From contig URQF01000001.1 in the NCBI GenBank assembly GCA_900549915.1, positions 1 through 45,398 of the forward strand: a stretch of 45,398 nucleotides of DNA, read 5' to 3'. Positions within the stretch are counted from its first letter, which is position 1; every line of letters starts with the position of its first letter. The notes beneath the pieces are model-generated. The model ran no database searches and had not been told where the DNA came from. It worked only from the letters and a program-made list of their open reading frames with translations. Positions 15,349 to 24,403 of the stretch are shown piece after piece. The position numbers and the translations under genes are program-made. This stretch comes from an uncultured Mollicutes bacterium (lineage in GTDB: Bacteria > Bacillota_I > Bacilli_A > RFN20 > CAG-288).

Positions 15349-16164
15349 ATGTCTTTTGTTCTTCTTTATCCTGGATTTAAGAAAAAAGCTGTTACCTTTT
15401 CCTATGATGATGGAATTCTTCAGGATAAGACAACCGTTTCTATTTTGAAAAATCATCATAGGAAAGGAACCTTTAATCTGAATTATGGTCAATCTGGGGA
15501 GGAAAAATTCCGGAACGGAATCGATTGTTCTCACCTTGACCTGAAGAAGGACATTTCTCTCTATGAAGGAAGGGAAGTCGCAAGTCACACCTATTCTCAT
15601 CCTCATAGGGAAACCCTTCTTTATGAGCAACAGGACGAAGAATTCAAGAAAGACATTTTAGGTTTAGAGGAACTTACTGGAAAGAAGGTCTTCGGTGCTG
15701 CTTATCCCTATGGAACCTACAATCTGGATACTTTAAGAGCATTGAAACGAAACGGACTAAATTATTGCCGTACCACAAAGTCAACTTATTCTTTCTCTCT
15801 TCCGGTGGATTTCCTTCTCTGGCATCCAACGATTCACCATCGGGATAAGCGAATCTTGGAAAGGCTCGATTGCTTCCATGATGCCAAAGAGGAACTTGCC
15901 CTATTCTATATCTGGGGTCATTCCTACGAGTTCGCTCTGGATAATAATTTCTCTTTACTGGATGATATCTGCTCCAATCTTGAAAAGGATGAGGATATCT
16001 ACTATGGAACCAACAAGGAAATCTATGACTATGTTAAGAGTGCGGAAAGGGTCTACTACCGCAACGGAGATTACGTTAATCCGAGCTTATGTGACGTCTA
16101 TCTGAAAGATGAAAACGGAAACCTTTTACGGATACCAAAGGAAGGAAAACTACAACATGAATAA
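15349..16164 (+). CDS. Polysaccharide deacetylase (CE4, NodB-like)
   Basis: This 271-residue protein has the CE4 motifs: TFSYDDG (about 16-22, catalytic Asp pair), SHTYSHPH (metal His-x3-His, about 79-86) and AAYPYGTYN (about 117-125). A late WGHSYEF provides the usual C-terminal His. There is no signal peptide or membrane segment, so it acts in the cytoplasm, presumably removing acetyl groups from imported oligosaccharides. The start is 4 bases after the lipoprotein stop. Its last 8 bases overlap the kinase gene. Confidence 0.82.
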   Translation: MSFVLLYPGFKKKAVTFSYDDGILQDKTTVSILKNHHRKGTFNLNYGQSGEEKFRNGIDCSHLDLKKDISLYEGREVASHTYSHPHRETLLYEQQDEEFKKDILGLEELTGKKVFGAAYPYGTYNLDTLRALKRNGLNYCRTTKSTYSFSLPVDFLLWHPTIHHRDKRILERLDCFHDAKEELALFYIWGHSYEFALDNNFSLLDDICSNLEKDEDIYYGTNKEIYDYVKSAERVYYRNGDYVNPSLCDVYLKDENGNLLRIPKEGKLQHE

Positions 16165-17155
16165 CAACAAGATCATTGGTGCTAGGGGCGAAAGGCTCCT
16201 GCGCTTAACAAGTGCAAAAGGACGTCAGATTAAGAACGCGGATTCGTTCTCTGTTTGTTACGGAGGTGCAGAAGGAAACGTTCTTAGGTCTCTTTCCTGC
16301 TTAGGAAGGAAAACAAGATTTCTTTCCAAAATGGGAAAGGATGAAATCTCTCAAGCCGCGGTTCTTTCTCTAAAGAGAGCCGGCGTTGATACCTCCTTTG
16401 TGGTCCGTGATGAGAATCCTTTGGGAATCTATTTTTTAGAAGAAGGGGAAGGAAAACGCCCATCGAAAGTCGTCTACCATCGGATAGGCTCCTCTGCTAC
16501 TACAAGGAAACCAGAGGATTTCGATTTCAAGAAAGCACTAGAAGGTGTTTCTCTTTTCCATATTTCTGGAATCAGCCTCTGCTTAACAGAAACTAGGCGT
16601 GATACTGTTAGGGAATGTCTTAAGACCTGCAAGGAAAGGCACATTCCGGTTAGCTTCGATTTCAACTATCGCCCTTCCCTTCTGCCGTTAGACGAAGCGA
16701 AGAAAATCTATCCGGAAGTTGCAAAGTACTGTGATATTCTCTTTGCTTCCAAATGGGATATTCAGACTTTGCTTGGCTTCCATCCGGAAGAAACGGATGA
16801 AGATAAAGTCTTCTTAGGTGTCTGCAAAGAGAAAGGCTATCGTTATGTCTTCACCAAGAAGCGGACCATCCTAGATGACCGGAATCAAAGACTCTTACCG
16901 ATTGGATATACTTCGAAAGAAAAAGTCATCGGACGCGAAGAGGATAGGTATATTTTTGACCGTATCGGTGCTGGTGATTCCTTTGCAGCTGGTGTCCTTT
17001 ATGGCGTAGCCAATGAAAGAAGCACCAAAGAATCGCTTGATCTTGGTATTGCTAACTGCGCACTGGAACAGACGATTTTCGGAGACCATGCCAACTTCTC
17101 GATTGAGGAACTTCAAGAATATCTTTCGAGCGGGAAAGAAGAAAGGAAACGATGA
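16157..17155 (+). CDS. kdgK: 2-dehydro-3-deoxygluconokinase (KDG kinase)
   Basis: This 332-residue PfkB-family sugar kinase phosphorylates 2-keto-3-deoxygluconate to KDPG. The family N-terminal pattern appears as IGA(M)GE(M)LLRL, followed by the YGGAEGNV block, PSKVVYHRIGSSA, and DRIGAGDSFAAGVLYG, with the catalytic Asp in GAGD near residue 278. ATG 16157 is chosen over upstream in-frame starts because it begins the family pattern and has AAGGAA before it. It overlaps the deacetylase by 8 bases and the next gene by ATGA. Confidence 0.9.
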   Translation: MNNNKIIGARGERLLRLTSAKGRQIKNADSFSVCYGGAEGNVLRSLSCLGRKTRFLSKMGKDEISQAAVLSLKRAGVDTSFVVRDENPLGIYFLEEGEGKRPSKVVYHRIGSSATTRKPEDFDFKKALEGVSLFHISGISLCLTETRRDTVRECLKTCKERHIPVSFDFNYRPSLLPLDEAKKIYPEVAKYCDILFASKWDIQTLLGFHPEETDEDKVFLGVCKEKGYRYVFTKKRTILDDRNQRLLPIGYTSKEKVIGREEDRYIFDRIGAGDSFAAGVLYGVANERSTKESLDLGIANCALEQTIFGDHANFSIEELQEYLSSGKEERKR

Positions 17156-17802
17156 AATTCATTTTTATCGGTGATTCCTTAAGGCAGGAAAATGATAGTT
17201 CAACCTACCCGCAGGAAGGTTGGCCTAGGGAAAGGAAAGGTTTCTATCCTGAAATTGACAGGGTCAATCTTGCTAAGAACGGACGTTCTACGAAATCGTT
17301 TCTTGACGAAGGAAGATTCCAAGAAGCGTTGCATCTTGCAAAAGAAGGTGACCTTTGCTTTATCAGCTTCGGACACAACGATGAGAAGAAAGAAGATCCT
17401 TCTCGTTACACTGACCCCTATGGAAGCTACGAGGACAATCTCATTTATAGGATAAACGAAAGGAAGAAAAAGGGTGTTTCCTCTATTCTTCTGACCTCGA
17501 TTACCCGATTGAAGTACGATGAAGACTCTGGTCTTCTCCGGACTCATAAGGAATACCCGAAAGCAAGGAAGAAAGTCGCTCTTCTTGAAAAAATCCCACT
17601 GATTGATTTGGAAGAGAGGACCTACCAATTCCTTAGAAAATCAACCTTCGAAGAAAATAAGAAGTATTACAGGATCCTAGAGAAGAATCAATATCCAAAT
17701 TACCCGGAAGGGAAAGACGATCATACCCATCTGACTAAGACTGGTGCGACATGGATTGCCTCAAGGGTTGCAGACAAGTTGAAAAAATACAATATAGGTT
17801 AA
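17152..17802 (+). CDS. Rhamnogalacturonan acetylesterase-type SGNH hydrolase (CE12-like)
   Basis: This 216-residue GDSL esterase shows IFIGDSL(M)QEND (catalytic Ser9), the NLAKNGRSTKSFLDEG block with Gly and Asn, FISFGHNDEKKEDP (block III Asn) and GKDDHTHLTKTGA (Asp/His block V). The layout resembles RhgT/YesY acetylesterases that remove acetyl groups from rhamnogalacturonan. It has no signal peptide, so it works on imported fragments. Two deacylases of different folds in a row (CE4, then this) suggest heavily acetylated pectin as food. Confidence 0.85.
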   Translation: MKFIFIGDSLRQENDSSTYPQEGWPRERKGFYPEIDRVNLAKNGRSTKSFLDEGRFQEALHLAKEGDLCFISFGHNDEKKEDPSRYTDPYGSYEDNLIYRINERKKKGVSSILLTSITRLKYDEDSGLLRTHKEYPKARKKVALLEKIPLIDLEERTYQFLRKSTFEENKKYYRILEKNQYPNYPEGKDDHTHLTKTGATWIASRVADKLKKYNIG

Positions 17803-17823
17803 GCAAAACGAAAGGAGCTGTTT

Positions 17824-18918
17824 ATGCCACTCGAGCTGAAGAACATTTATAAGATCTATCCGAACGGCTATCAAGCCATTACGGACTTCAACCTCACAAT
17901 CAACGACAAGGAGTTCATTGTTCTTGTCGGACCTTCTGGCTGCGGAAAGAGCACGACTTTACGCAGGATTGCAGGCCTTGAGGAAATCACCCATGGTGAC
18001 TTCTTGATTGACGGAAAGAGAGTCAATAATCTTCCTCCGAAAGACCGTGGCATTGCTAGGGTCTTCCAGAGCTACGCTCTGTATCCGACTCTCACTGTGT
18101 ATGAGAACAGGGCTTTTGGTCTTGATTTGGCTGGCTTTGATGAAGATATCATTTCTGCCCGTGTCAAGCAGACAGCGAAAGTCTTAGGCCTTTCGGATTA
18201 TCTTGATCGTCTTCCGAAAGCCCTCTCTGGCGGACAACGTCAGCGTGTTGCTTTAGGCCGAGCTATTATCCGTCATGCTAAGATCTTCTTAAGGGATGAA
18301 CCGCTCTCCAACCTGGATGCCCGTCAGCGTGTTTCTAGGCGTAGTGAGTTGATTCGTATCCATCGTGAAATCGGTGCTACGACAATCTATGTTACCCATG
18401 ATCAAATCGAGGCTAGGACCAGGGCAACCCGTATTGTCTGCAGGGATGTCGGTGTGATCAAACAGGTTGGTACTCCGAAAGAACTTTATTTCCATCCAAA
18501 GAACTTGTTTGTTGCTGGCTTTATCGGTGACCCGCCGATGAATTTCCTTCATGGAAAAGTTAACTCAGACAATATCTTTGTCTCGGATGACGGAAAGTGC
18601 CACTTAGCTCTTAACGGACTTTCTTCTGGTCTTTTCGAAAAGCTGAAAGGCAGAGAACTTGTTCTTGGCTATCGTCCAGAACATGCTCATATCCATCCAA
18701 GGGAAGGAAAACAGGAAGTCTGCTTAGAAGGTATCGTCGAAGTCAATGAAAGGCTTGGCGATATTCAGAATGTCTATTTGAATGTCGGCAAGGAGAAAGC
18801 CATCATCAAGGCTGCTCCGGAAGAGAAGATTTCGATTGGTGATGAATTAAAGTATTTCATCAACAGGGAAGACCTTCACTTCTTTGATGCCAAGAGTGAG
18901 GATATCATCGAAGAATGA
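17824..18918 (+). CDS. MsmK/UgpC-type sugar ABC transporter ATPase (copy 1)
   Basis: This 364-residue ATPase has Walker A GPSGCGKST (38-46), Q-loop FQSYALYP, signature LSGGQRQRVALGRA, Walker B FL(M)DEPLSNLDA and the C-terminal regulatory OB-fold typical of MalK/MsmK. At least eight AGG codons lie at consensus Met positions: TTLR(M)IAGLE (AGG at 17965), IA(M)VFQ, EN(M)AFGL, FL(M)DEP, VS(M)RSEL, EA(M)T(M)ATRI and C(M)D. Conserved arginines in GQRQRVALGRA are CGT and CGA. It energises YtcQ/YteP/YtcP-type transporters, encoded in operon 2. ATGA overlap links it to the next gene. Confidence 0.93.
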   Translation: MPLELKNIYKIYPNGYQAITDFNLTINDKEFIVLVGPSGCGKSTTLRRIAGLEEITHGDFLIDGKRVNNLPPKDRGIARVFQSYALYPTLTVYENRAFGLDLAGFDEDIISARVKQTAKVLGLSDYLDRLPKALSGGQRQRVALGRAIIRHAKIFLRDEPLSNLDARQRVSRRSELIRIHREIGATTIYVTHDQIEARTRATRIVCRDVGVIKQVGTPKELYFHPKNLFVAGFIGDPPMNFLHGKVNSDNIFVSDDGKCHLALNGLSSGLFEKLKGRELVLGYRPEHAHIHPREGKQEVCLEGIVEVNERLGDIQNVYLNVGKEKAIIKAAPEEKISIGDELKYFINREDLHFFDAKSEDIIEE

Positions 18919-21431
18919 GTACTTCCACCATTGTATCGCAGAAGGAATTGAAGAAACGGGATTTCATTCTTCACGGAAACAGGTGGAAAGTCGTTTTTGT
19001 AATTGCAGCTCCGCTCTTCTTCTTTACTCTCTTTAACTACATCTATTCGATTATTGACACCATCAGGTGTTCTGGAATATCGAAAGCTGCTGTCGATGCC
19101 GTTGGTGCCCTAAGCCAGGCCAATAGCAGGGTCAGGGCCGTTGGAACAGCACTAGGAGCTGGAGGTAGTATCCTCATTGCCCGTGAAATTGGTAAGAAAG
19201 ACTACGAACGGGCTCACCAGTATGTCTGTACTGTCTTCTTCTATGCCTTTGTCCTAGGCGGAATCATCTGTGCGATTGTTCTTCCTCTCGCTCATCCGAT
19301 TCTGAAAAGGAGGAAGATAACAGAAGAATCCATTGCTGTTGGAATCGATTACTTCCGATTTTCCGTCATCACCTCCGCTCTTAGGAGGATCAACAATGTC
19401 TTCAGGGGCGTTGAGAAGGCAAGAGGACGGACTCTATTGAGGACTTTCCTCAATATCGGGGTTGTCCTAATCAAAGTCGCCTTGAACGCAAGGTTCCTCT
19501 ATGGTCTTGGTAGGAAAGACAGGAAGTTTGTTTCTCTTTCTACAAGGATTGCAAATCTTTGCTTAGCCCTTTATGTTCTCGTCCAGCTTTCAATAAAGAA
19601 TTATCTCTTCCGCTTCTCCTACAAGAAGATTGATTTCGGAAAGAAAATCCTTCATCGCACCTTTAAAATCAGCTTCCCGATTTTCCTTGGAAAGTTTATC
19701 TTCTCGTTTGGAAAAGTCACCATCAATGGTCTCGCCTCTTCTTACGGAAATGATGTCGTTGGTGCTCTTGGCGTTTCCAATAACAGGGGCGGATCTGTCA
19801 CTTCTCCAATTTCTTCCATTGAAGATTCGACTTCTTCGATTATCAGCCAGAACAGGGGCGCTAATCAAACGAAACGTGTCGTGAAGTGTTTCTTTGTTGG
19901 GCTTACTTATGCTCTTGCCATTGCCGTTGTCGGCGTTATCCTTGTAACTATCTTCGACACTCCGATTACTAGGTTCTTTGCTCGGAACGCTGGTACAAAA
20001 GAGGAAATCGAAGAATTTGCCAAGCATATCTCCAATGTCTTCTTTTATGAGAAGAGGGGCATCATCACCTTAGCAATCAACTCCGCTGTCCTTGGACTTC
20101 TCTATGGATTAGGCTATACCACGATTGCTTCTAGGATCAATATCAGCCGTGTCTTTCTCTTCCGCGTTCCGGTATTCCTTATTCTTCAGGCTTCTTTCCC
20201 GAATAGGGATGGTTATCAGATCTGCGGATTGAGCAGGGGAATCAGCAACATACTCATTGGTATCCTTGCTGGCATCGTTGGAATCTTAGTTCTTCTTCAT
20301 TTAAAGAAGAGGAGGAAAGTAAAAGAGGAAAACAGGAAAATGTTAACAAAAGAAGAAAAACAGAAAGTCGATTCCTATCTGGATTCCTATTTGAAAAACT
20401 TCAAGCCCTATAAGAACGGGGCTTTCTGCTACGAAGACGGAGTCCTAAGGAATGGTGCTAGGAACAGGTACGAAGCCACGAAGGAGGAAAAATACCTTCT
20501 CTTTGTGGAAAAGTACTATGACAGGCAGATTGATTCTCTTGGGAATATCCCTGCCTTCAAGAAAGAGAATCACTCCATTGATGACTTACAGTCTGGATAT
20601 GCTCTCCTTAAGCTGAACCACTATAAGCCAAAAGAAAAATATAAGAAAGCCATCGAATTCCTTCATACGCGTGTCAAGGAAAGGCCAAGACTTGAAAATG
20701 GTTCCTTCCAGCATAAGGACCGCTACTACAAACAATGCTGGCTTGATGGCCTTTATAGGGCACTTCCGTTCTATGCGGAAGTCTCTGCCTTAGACCATGA
20801 AGGAAAAGACAGGAAAGACATCAGGAAACAGTTCTCTAATGTCTTTACCTACAACAGGGGAGAAGACAAGAGAATCTATCACGCCTATGATGAGACAAAG
20901 TCGAGGCAGTGGGCAGATAAGAAAACAGGCAGAAGTCCTCAGGTCTGGCTTCGTTCGGTAGGATGGCTCATCAGGGCAACCTGTGATGTCTATGAAAGCC
21001 TCGATGAGGATGGACATCCTCTCGATAAGAGGAAGAGGAAAGAGTATCTGAAACAAGAGCTTAGCTTCTTAGAACCGGCTAAGGATAAAGATACTGGCCT
21101 TCTGAAAGATCTTCCCTTTGTTCAAGACAATCGGAACTACCTGGAAACAAGCGGTTCCCTGATGGTCAGTTATGGCTATAGGAAAGGAAGCCGGATTGGT
21201 AGGCTGAAATTCCAGGATAGCCAGGAAGGTGTCAAGAGGTTTACAAACATTGTCAAGGACTACCTCAAGGACGGACATTTGAATCATATCTGCCTTGTCT
21301 CGGGATTGGATAATGAAAAGAGAGATGGTTCCATCGATTATTATCTCTCTGAGCCGATATGCCAAGATGACAGCAAGGGTGTCGGTCCCTTCAGGCTAGC
21401 GTACAGCCAGTACCTGAGAATGCCGTACTAA
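18915..21431 (+). CDS. Fusion of a MATE-family transporter and a GH105 unsaturated uronyl hydrolase
   Basis: This 838-residue single frame has two parts. Residues about 20-460 form a twelve-helix MATE domain, with WKVVFVIAAPLFFFTLFNYIYS, DTI(M)CSG, ALGAGGSILIAREIG and SIISQN(M)GANQTKRV. Residues about 476-838 form a GH105/YteR-like glycosidase with QCWLDGLY(M)ALPFY (general acid Asp611), DETKS(M)QWADKKTG and WLRSVGWLI(M)A. GH105 enzymes cut the unsaturated uronic acid from lyase products. MATE C-termini face the cytoplasm, where GH105 normally works, so the topology is consistent. ATG 20340 between the domains has GAGG about 10 bases upstream, so a separate GH105 protein may also be made. No stop or frameshift divides the frame. 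Confidence 0.85.
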   Translation: MSTSTIVSQKELKKRDFILHGNRWKVVFVIAAPLFFFTLFNYIYSIIDTIRCSGISKAAVDAVGALSQANSRVRAVGTALGAGGSILIAREIGKKDYERAHQYVCTVFFYAFVLGGIICAIVLPLAHPILKRRKITEESIAVGIDYFRFSVITSALRRINNVFRGVEKARGRTLLRTFLNIGVVLIKVALNARFLYGLGRKDRKFVSLSTRIANLCLALYVLVQLSIKNYLFRFSYKKIDFGKKILHRTFKISFPIFLGKFIFSFGKVTINGLASSYGNDVVGALGVSNNRGGSVTSPISSIEDSTSSIISQNRGANQTKRVVKCFFVGLTYALAIAVVGVILVTIFDTPITRFFARNAGTKEEIEEFAKHISNVFFYEKRGIITLAINSAVLGLLYGLGYTTIASRINISRVFLFRVPVFLILQASFPNRDGYQICGLSRGISNILIGILAGIVGILVLLHLKKRRKVKEENRKMLTKEEKQKVDSYLDSYLKNFKPYKNGAFCYEDGVLRNGARNRYEATKEEKYLLFVEKYYDRQIDSLGNIPAFKKENHSIDDLQSGYALLKLNHYKPKEKYKKAIEFLHTRVKERPRLENGSFQHKDRYYKQCWLDGLYRALPFYAEVSALDHEGKDRKDIRKQFSNVFTYNRGEDKRIYHAYDETKSRQWADKKTGRSPQVWLRSVGWLIRATCDVYESLDEDGHPLDKRKRKEYLKQELSFLEPAKDKDTGLLKDLPFVQDNRNYLETSGSLMVSYGYRKGSRIGRLKFQDSQEGVKRFTNIVKDYLKDGHLNHICLVSGLDNEKRDGSIDYYLSEPICQDDSKGVGPFRLAYSQYLRMPY

Positions 21432-21466
21432 CTGCGGTTGAAACAAAAAGGAGAAACCAAGGTATT

Positions 21467-22930
21467 ATGGAAATCTTATCCAAGAAAATCAGGACGAAGA
21501 AGACAGCTAAGATCAAAATCAGGCAGTTCGGAGAAGGAAACTTCCTTCGTGCCTTTGTGGATTGGCTGATTCAGAAGAGGAATGACTCCGGAAAATATTC
21601 CGGACATGTCGTTGTCGTCCAGCCTCTTCCTTTTGGAAGAATTGAAGATTTGAAGAAACAGGATTATCTTTATACCCTGATTCTTCAAGGAATCAACGAA
21701 AAAGGCGAAGCCGTCAAGACGCATGAAGTGATTGATGTCATTGATGACTGTGTGAATCCTTATACGGACTTTAAGAAATACCTTTCCTATGCAGAAAGCA
21801 AGGATTTGGAAGTCGTCATTTCCAACACGACCGAAGCTGGTATCCACTATGAGGAAAGAGATACCAAGCTCGACTTAAGCAAGGATACTCCGGTTTCTTA
21901 TCCGGGCAAGCTTTTAGCTTTGCTAAAGCATCGTTATGAAACTCTTGGAAAAGACTATGGACTTGCTATCATCCCTTGTGAACTGATTGATGATAACGGC
22001 GATAAGCTTCGCGAAGTTTTGAATAGGCTGGCCAAGAAGAGGAATAGGGAGGAAGGTTTTATCGACTATATCAACCATTCCTGCCATTACACTTCTACCC
22101 TTGTGGACCGTATCGTTCCAGGTTTCCCGAGAGATGAATTCGATAAACTCTGCCAGGAATACGGATATATCGATAATAACAGGGATAAAGGAGAATACTT
22201 CCACTTCTATGTTCTGAAAGAAGAACCCTTTGTAGAAGAAAAGTTCCCGGTCGACAAAGTCGGACTTCATGCTGTCTATGTCAAGGATGTCCATCCTTAT
22301 AAGCAGCGTAAGGTCCGTATTCTCAATGGCTCCCACACTTCCTTAGTCCCAGTCGCTTATCTCTGCGGCTATGATGAAGTCCGTCAATCGCTTCTCGATG
22401 AAAAAATCAGGAAATTCTTAGAAGAGGAACAGCAGAAGGAAATCCTTCCGACTTTAACCGCTGAAGGAAGTGAGCAATTTGCAAAGGATGTCAGGAAACG
22501 CTTCCTGAATCCTTATGTCCATCATGCTCTTAGGTCCATTGCGCTGAACAGCCTTCCTAAGTACAAGGAGCGTGACCTTCCGACTGTTTTAGATAACCTG
22601 AAGGAGGGAAGAATTCCGTCTCATCTTATTTTTGCCTTTGCTGCCTTACTTGTCTTCTATCGCGGATATCGGATCAAAGACGGAGTCAAGGAAGAAATCA
22701 AGCTCCAGGATGATCCAAAGAACCTTGAATTCACAAAGAGTATCTGGGCAGAATATGAAGCAGACAAAGATGTCAAAGCCCTTGCCCATAAGTTCCTTTC
22801 CAAAGAAGAACTCTGGGGGCAGGATCTTTCCTCTATCCATGCTTTAGAGGATGAATTTGAAGCTTCTCTCGCTCTTATCCTTTCGGAAAAAGACAGGATG
22901 TCTGCTCTGAGGAAAAAGTTCCATGAATGA
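21467..22930 (+). CDS. uxaB: Tagaturonate reductase (altronate oxidoreductase)
   Basis: This 487-residue member of the mannitol dehydrogenase family converts tagaturonate to altronate with NADH. Signature blocks: QFGEGNFLRAFVDWLI near the start, ISNTTEAGIHY, IPCELIDDNGDKL, NHSCHYTSTLVDRIVPG and KVRILNGSHTSLVP with the catalytic Lys/Asn/His region. The conserved Arg of GNFLRAF is CGT. It forms the second step of the galacturonate branch and overlaps uxaA by 8 bases. Confidence 0.92.
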   Translation: MEILSKKIRTKKTAKIKIRQFGEGNFLRAFVDWLIQKRNDSGKYSGHVVVVQPLPFGRIEDLKKQDYLYTLILQGINEKGEAVKTHEVIDVIDDCVNPYTDFKKYLSYAESKDLEVVISNTTEAGIHYEERDTKLDLSKDTPVSYPGKLLALLKHRYETLGKDYGLAIIPCELIDDNGDKLREVLNRLAKKRNREEGFIDYINHSCHYTSTLVDRIVPGFPRDEFDKLCQEYGYIDNNRDKGEYFHFYVLKEEPFVEEKFPVDKVGLHAVYVKDVHPYKQRKVRILNGSHTSLVPVAYLCGYDEVRQSLLDEKIRKFLEEEQQKEILPTLTAEGSEQFAKDVRKRFLNPYVHHALRSIALNSLPKYKERDLPTVLDNLKEGRIPSHLIFAFAALLVFYRGYRIKDGVKEEIKLQDDPKNLEFTKSIWAEYEADKDVKALAHKFLSKEELWGQDLSSIHALEDEFEASLALILSEKDRMSALRKKFHE

Positions 22931-24392
22931 TTTTGTTCAAATCCGGGAAGAGGATGATGTCATTGTTGTCCTAAAGCCTTTTAAAAAAGGGGATAGGGTT
23001 GACAACATTACTCTCCTTGATGATGTTCCTAGGGGACATAAAGTTGCTCTCCATGATAGGAAGAAAGGCGAGCTTCTTTATAAATACGGAACTGTCATCG
23101 GAAGAGTCAAAAAGGATATTCGGAAAGGAGAATGGGTTCACTCCCATAATCTGGAAACTTCTTTGAATACCTTGGAACCTTCTTATACTTATCACAAGAT
23201 TGAAATCAAGACGAGAAAGGCTTCGGATAAAACCTGGCTTGGCTATTTACGCTCCTCTTCTGTGGCAGGAACGAGAAACGATAGGTATTTAGTTCCAACG
23301 GTCGGATGTGTCAATTCTCTCCTTAGCTTAAGGAAAGAACGTTTTGTTAGGCTTCACCCTTCCTTTAATCACCATGTTAAGATCCTTGCTCATCCTTATG
23401 GATGTTCTCAGCTTGGAGATGACTTAGCCCATACGAAAAAACTCCTCCAGAGTCTTGCTAGGAATCCGAATTGCGGTGGCCTTCTTGTCTTAGGACTTGG
23501 ATGTGAAAACAATCGTCTTTCTACTTTCAGGGAAGAACTTGGACCGATCGATAAAGATCGTGTGAAGTTCTTCAATGCCCAGGACCAAGACGATGAAATC
23601 AGCTATGGTCTTACTCTCAGGAATGAACTCTATGAGGTCAGGAGGAAGGATAAACGGACAAAGCTTCCTTTATCTAGGCTTACATTAGGTGTAAAATGTG
23701 GTGGTTCGGATGGATTTTCCGGACTTACAGCCAATCCGCTTCTCGGACGGGTGAGTGATATTATCGGTGCAAGCGGCGGAAAGGTCTGCTTGACGGAAGT
23801 CCCAGAAAGGTTTGGAGCGGAGCAAAGCCTCAGGAACCGCGCTAAGGATGAAGCAACCTACGAAAAGATTGTTTCCCTGATTACCGATTTCAAAGGCTAT
23901 TATGCTAGAAACAACAGGCCTTGCTATGAGAACCCTTCTCCAGGAAACAAGGATGGCGGTATTACGACTTTGGAAGAAAAATCCAATGGCTGTGTCTTAA
24001 AAGGCGGACGATTAGAAGTCGAAGATGTCCTAGATTATGGTGAGAGAGCAGTCAAACCGGGTTTGTCTTTAGTCAATGGACCGGGCAATGACTTAGTTGC
24101 CTGCACGGACTTAGCTGCTGCCGGTTGCAACCTGATTTGCTTCACCACGGGACGCGGTACTCCCTTTGGTTCGATTGTTCCGACTCTCAAGATTGGAACA
24201 AACCCAATCGTCAGCAAAAAGAAGGCAGATTGGATTGACTTCAATGGTGGCAGAGTCTTAGAGGAGCCTTGGGCTCAAGTGACGGAGGACCTTCTTGACT
24301 TGATTCTTGCTGTTGCTTCCGGAAAGGAAGTCAAAGCGGAACGGAGTGATACGGATCCGATTGCTTTGTTTAAAACAGGTGTTACCCTGTAG
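22923..24392 (+). CDS. uxaA: Altronate dehydratase
   Basis: This 489-residue UxaA/GarD-family protein dehydrates altronate to 2-keto-3-deoxygluconate. The N-terminal SAF-like domain has DDVP(M)GHKVALHD(M)KKGE and YGTVIG. The catalytic domain has HPYGCSQLGDD, GLGCENN, KCGGSDGFSGLTANPLLG and FTTGRGTPFGSIVPTLKI, with cysteines usual for the metal site. AGG in VP(AGG)GHKVAL gives Met near the start of the SAF domain. It is placed between uxaB and uxaC. Confidence 0.92.
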   Translation: MNDFVQIREEDDVIVVLKPFKKGDRVDNITLLDDVPRGHKVALHDRKKGELLYKYGTVIGRVKKDIRKGEWVHSHNLETSLNTLEPSYTYHKIEIKTRKASDKTWLGYLRSSSVAGTRNDRYLVPTVGCVNSLLSLRKERFVRLHPSFNHHVKILAHPYGCSQLGDDLAHTKKLLQSLARNPNCGGLLVLGLGCENNRLSTFREELGPIDKDRVKFFNAQDQDDEISYGLTLRNELYEVRRKDKRTKLPLSRLTLGVKCGGSDGFSGLTANPLLGRVSDIIGASGGKVCLTEVPERFGAEQSLRNRAKDEATYEKIVSLITDFKGYYARNNRPCYENPSPGNKDGGITTLEEKSNGCVLKGGRLEVEDVLDYGERAVKPGLSLVNGPGNDLVACTDLAAAGCNLICFTTGRGTPFGSIVPTLKIGTNPIVSKKKADWIDFNGGRVLEEPWAQVTEDLLDLILAVASGKEVKAERSDTDPIALFKTGVTL

Positions 24393-24403
24393 GAGAAAAA
24401 ACA

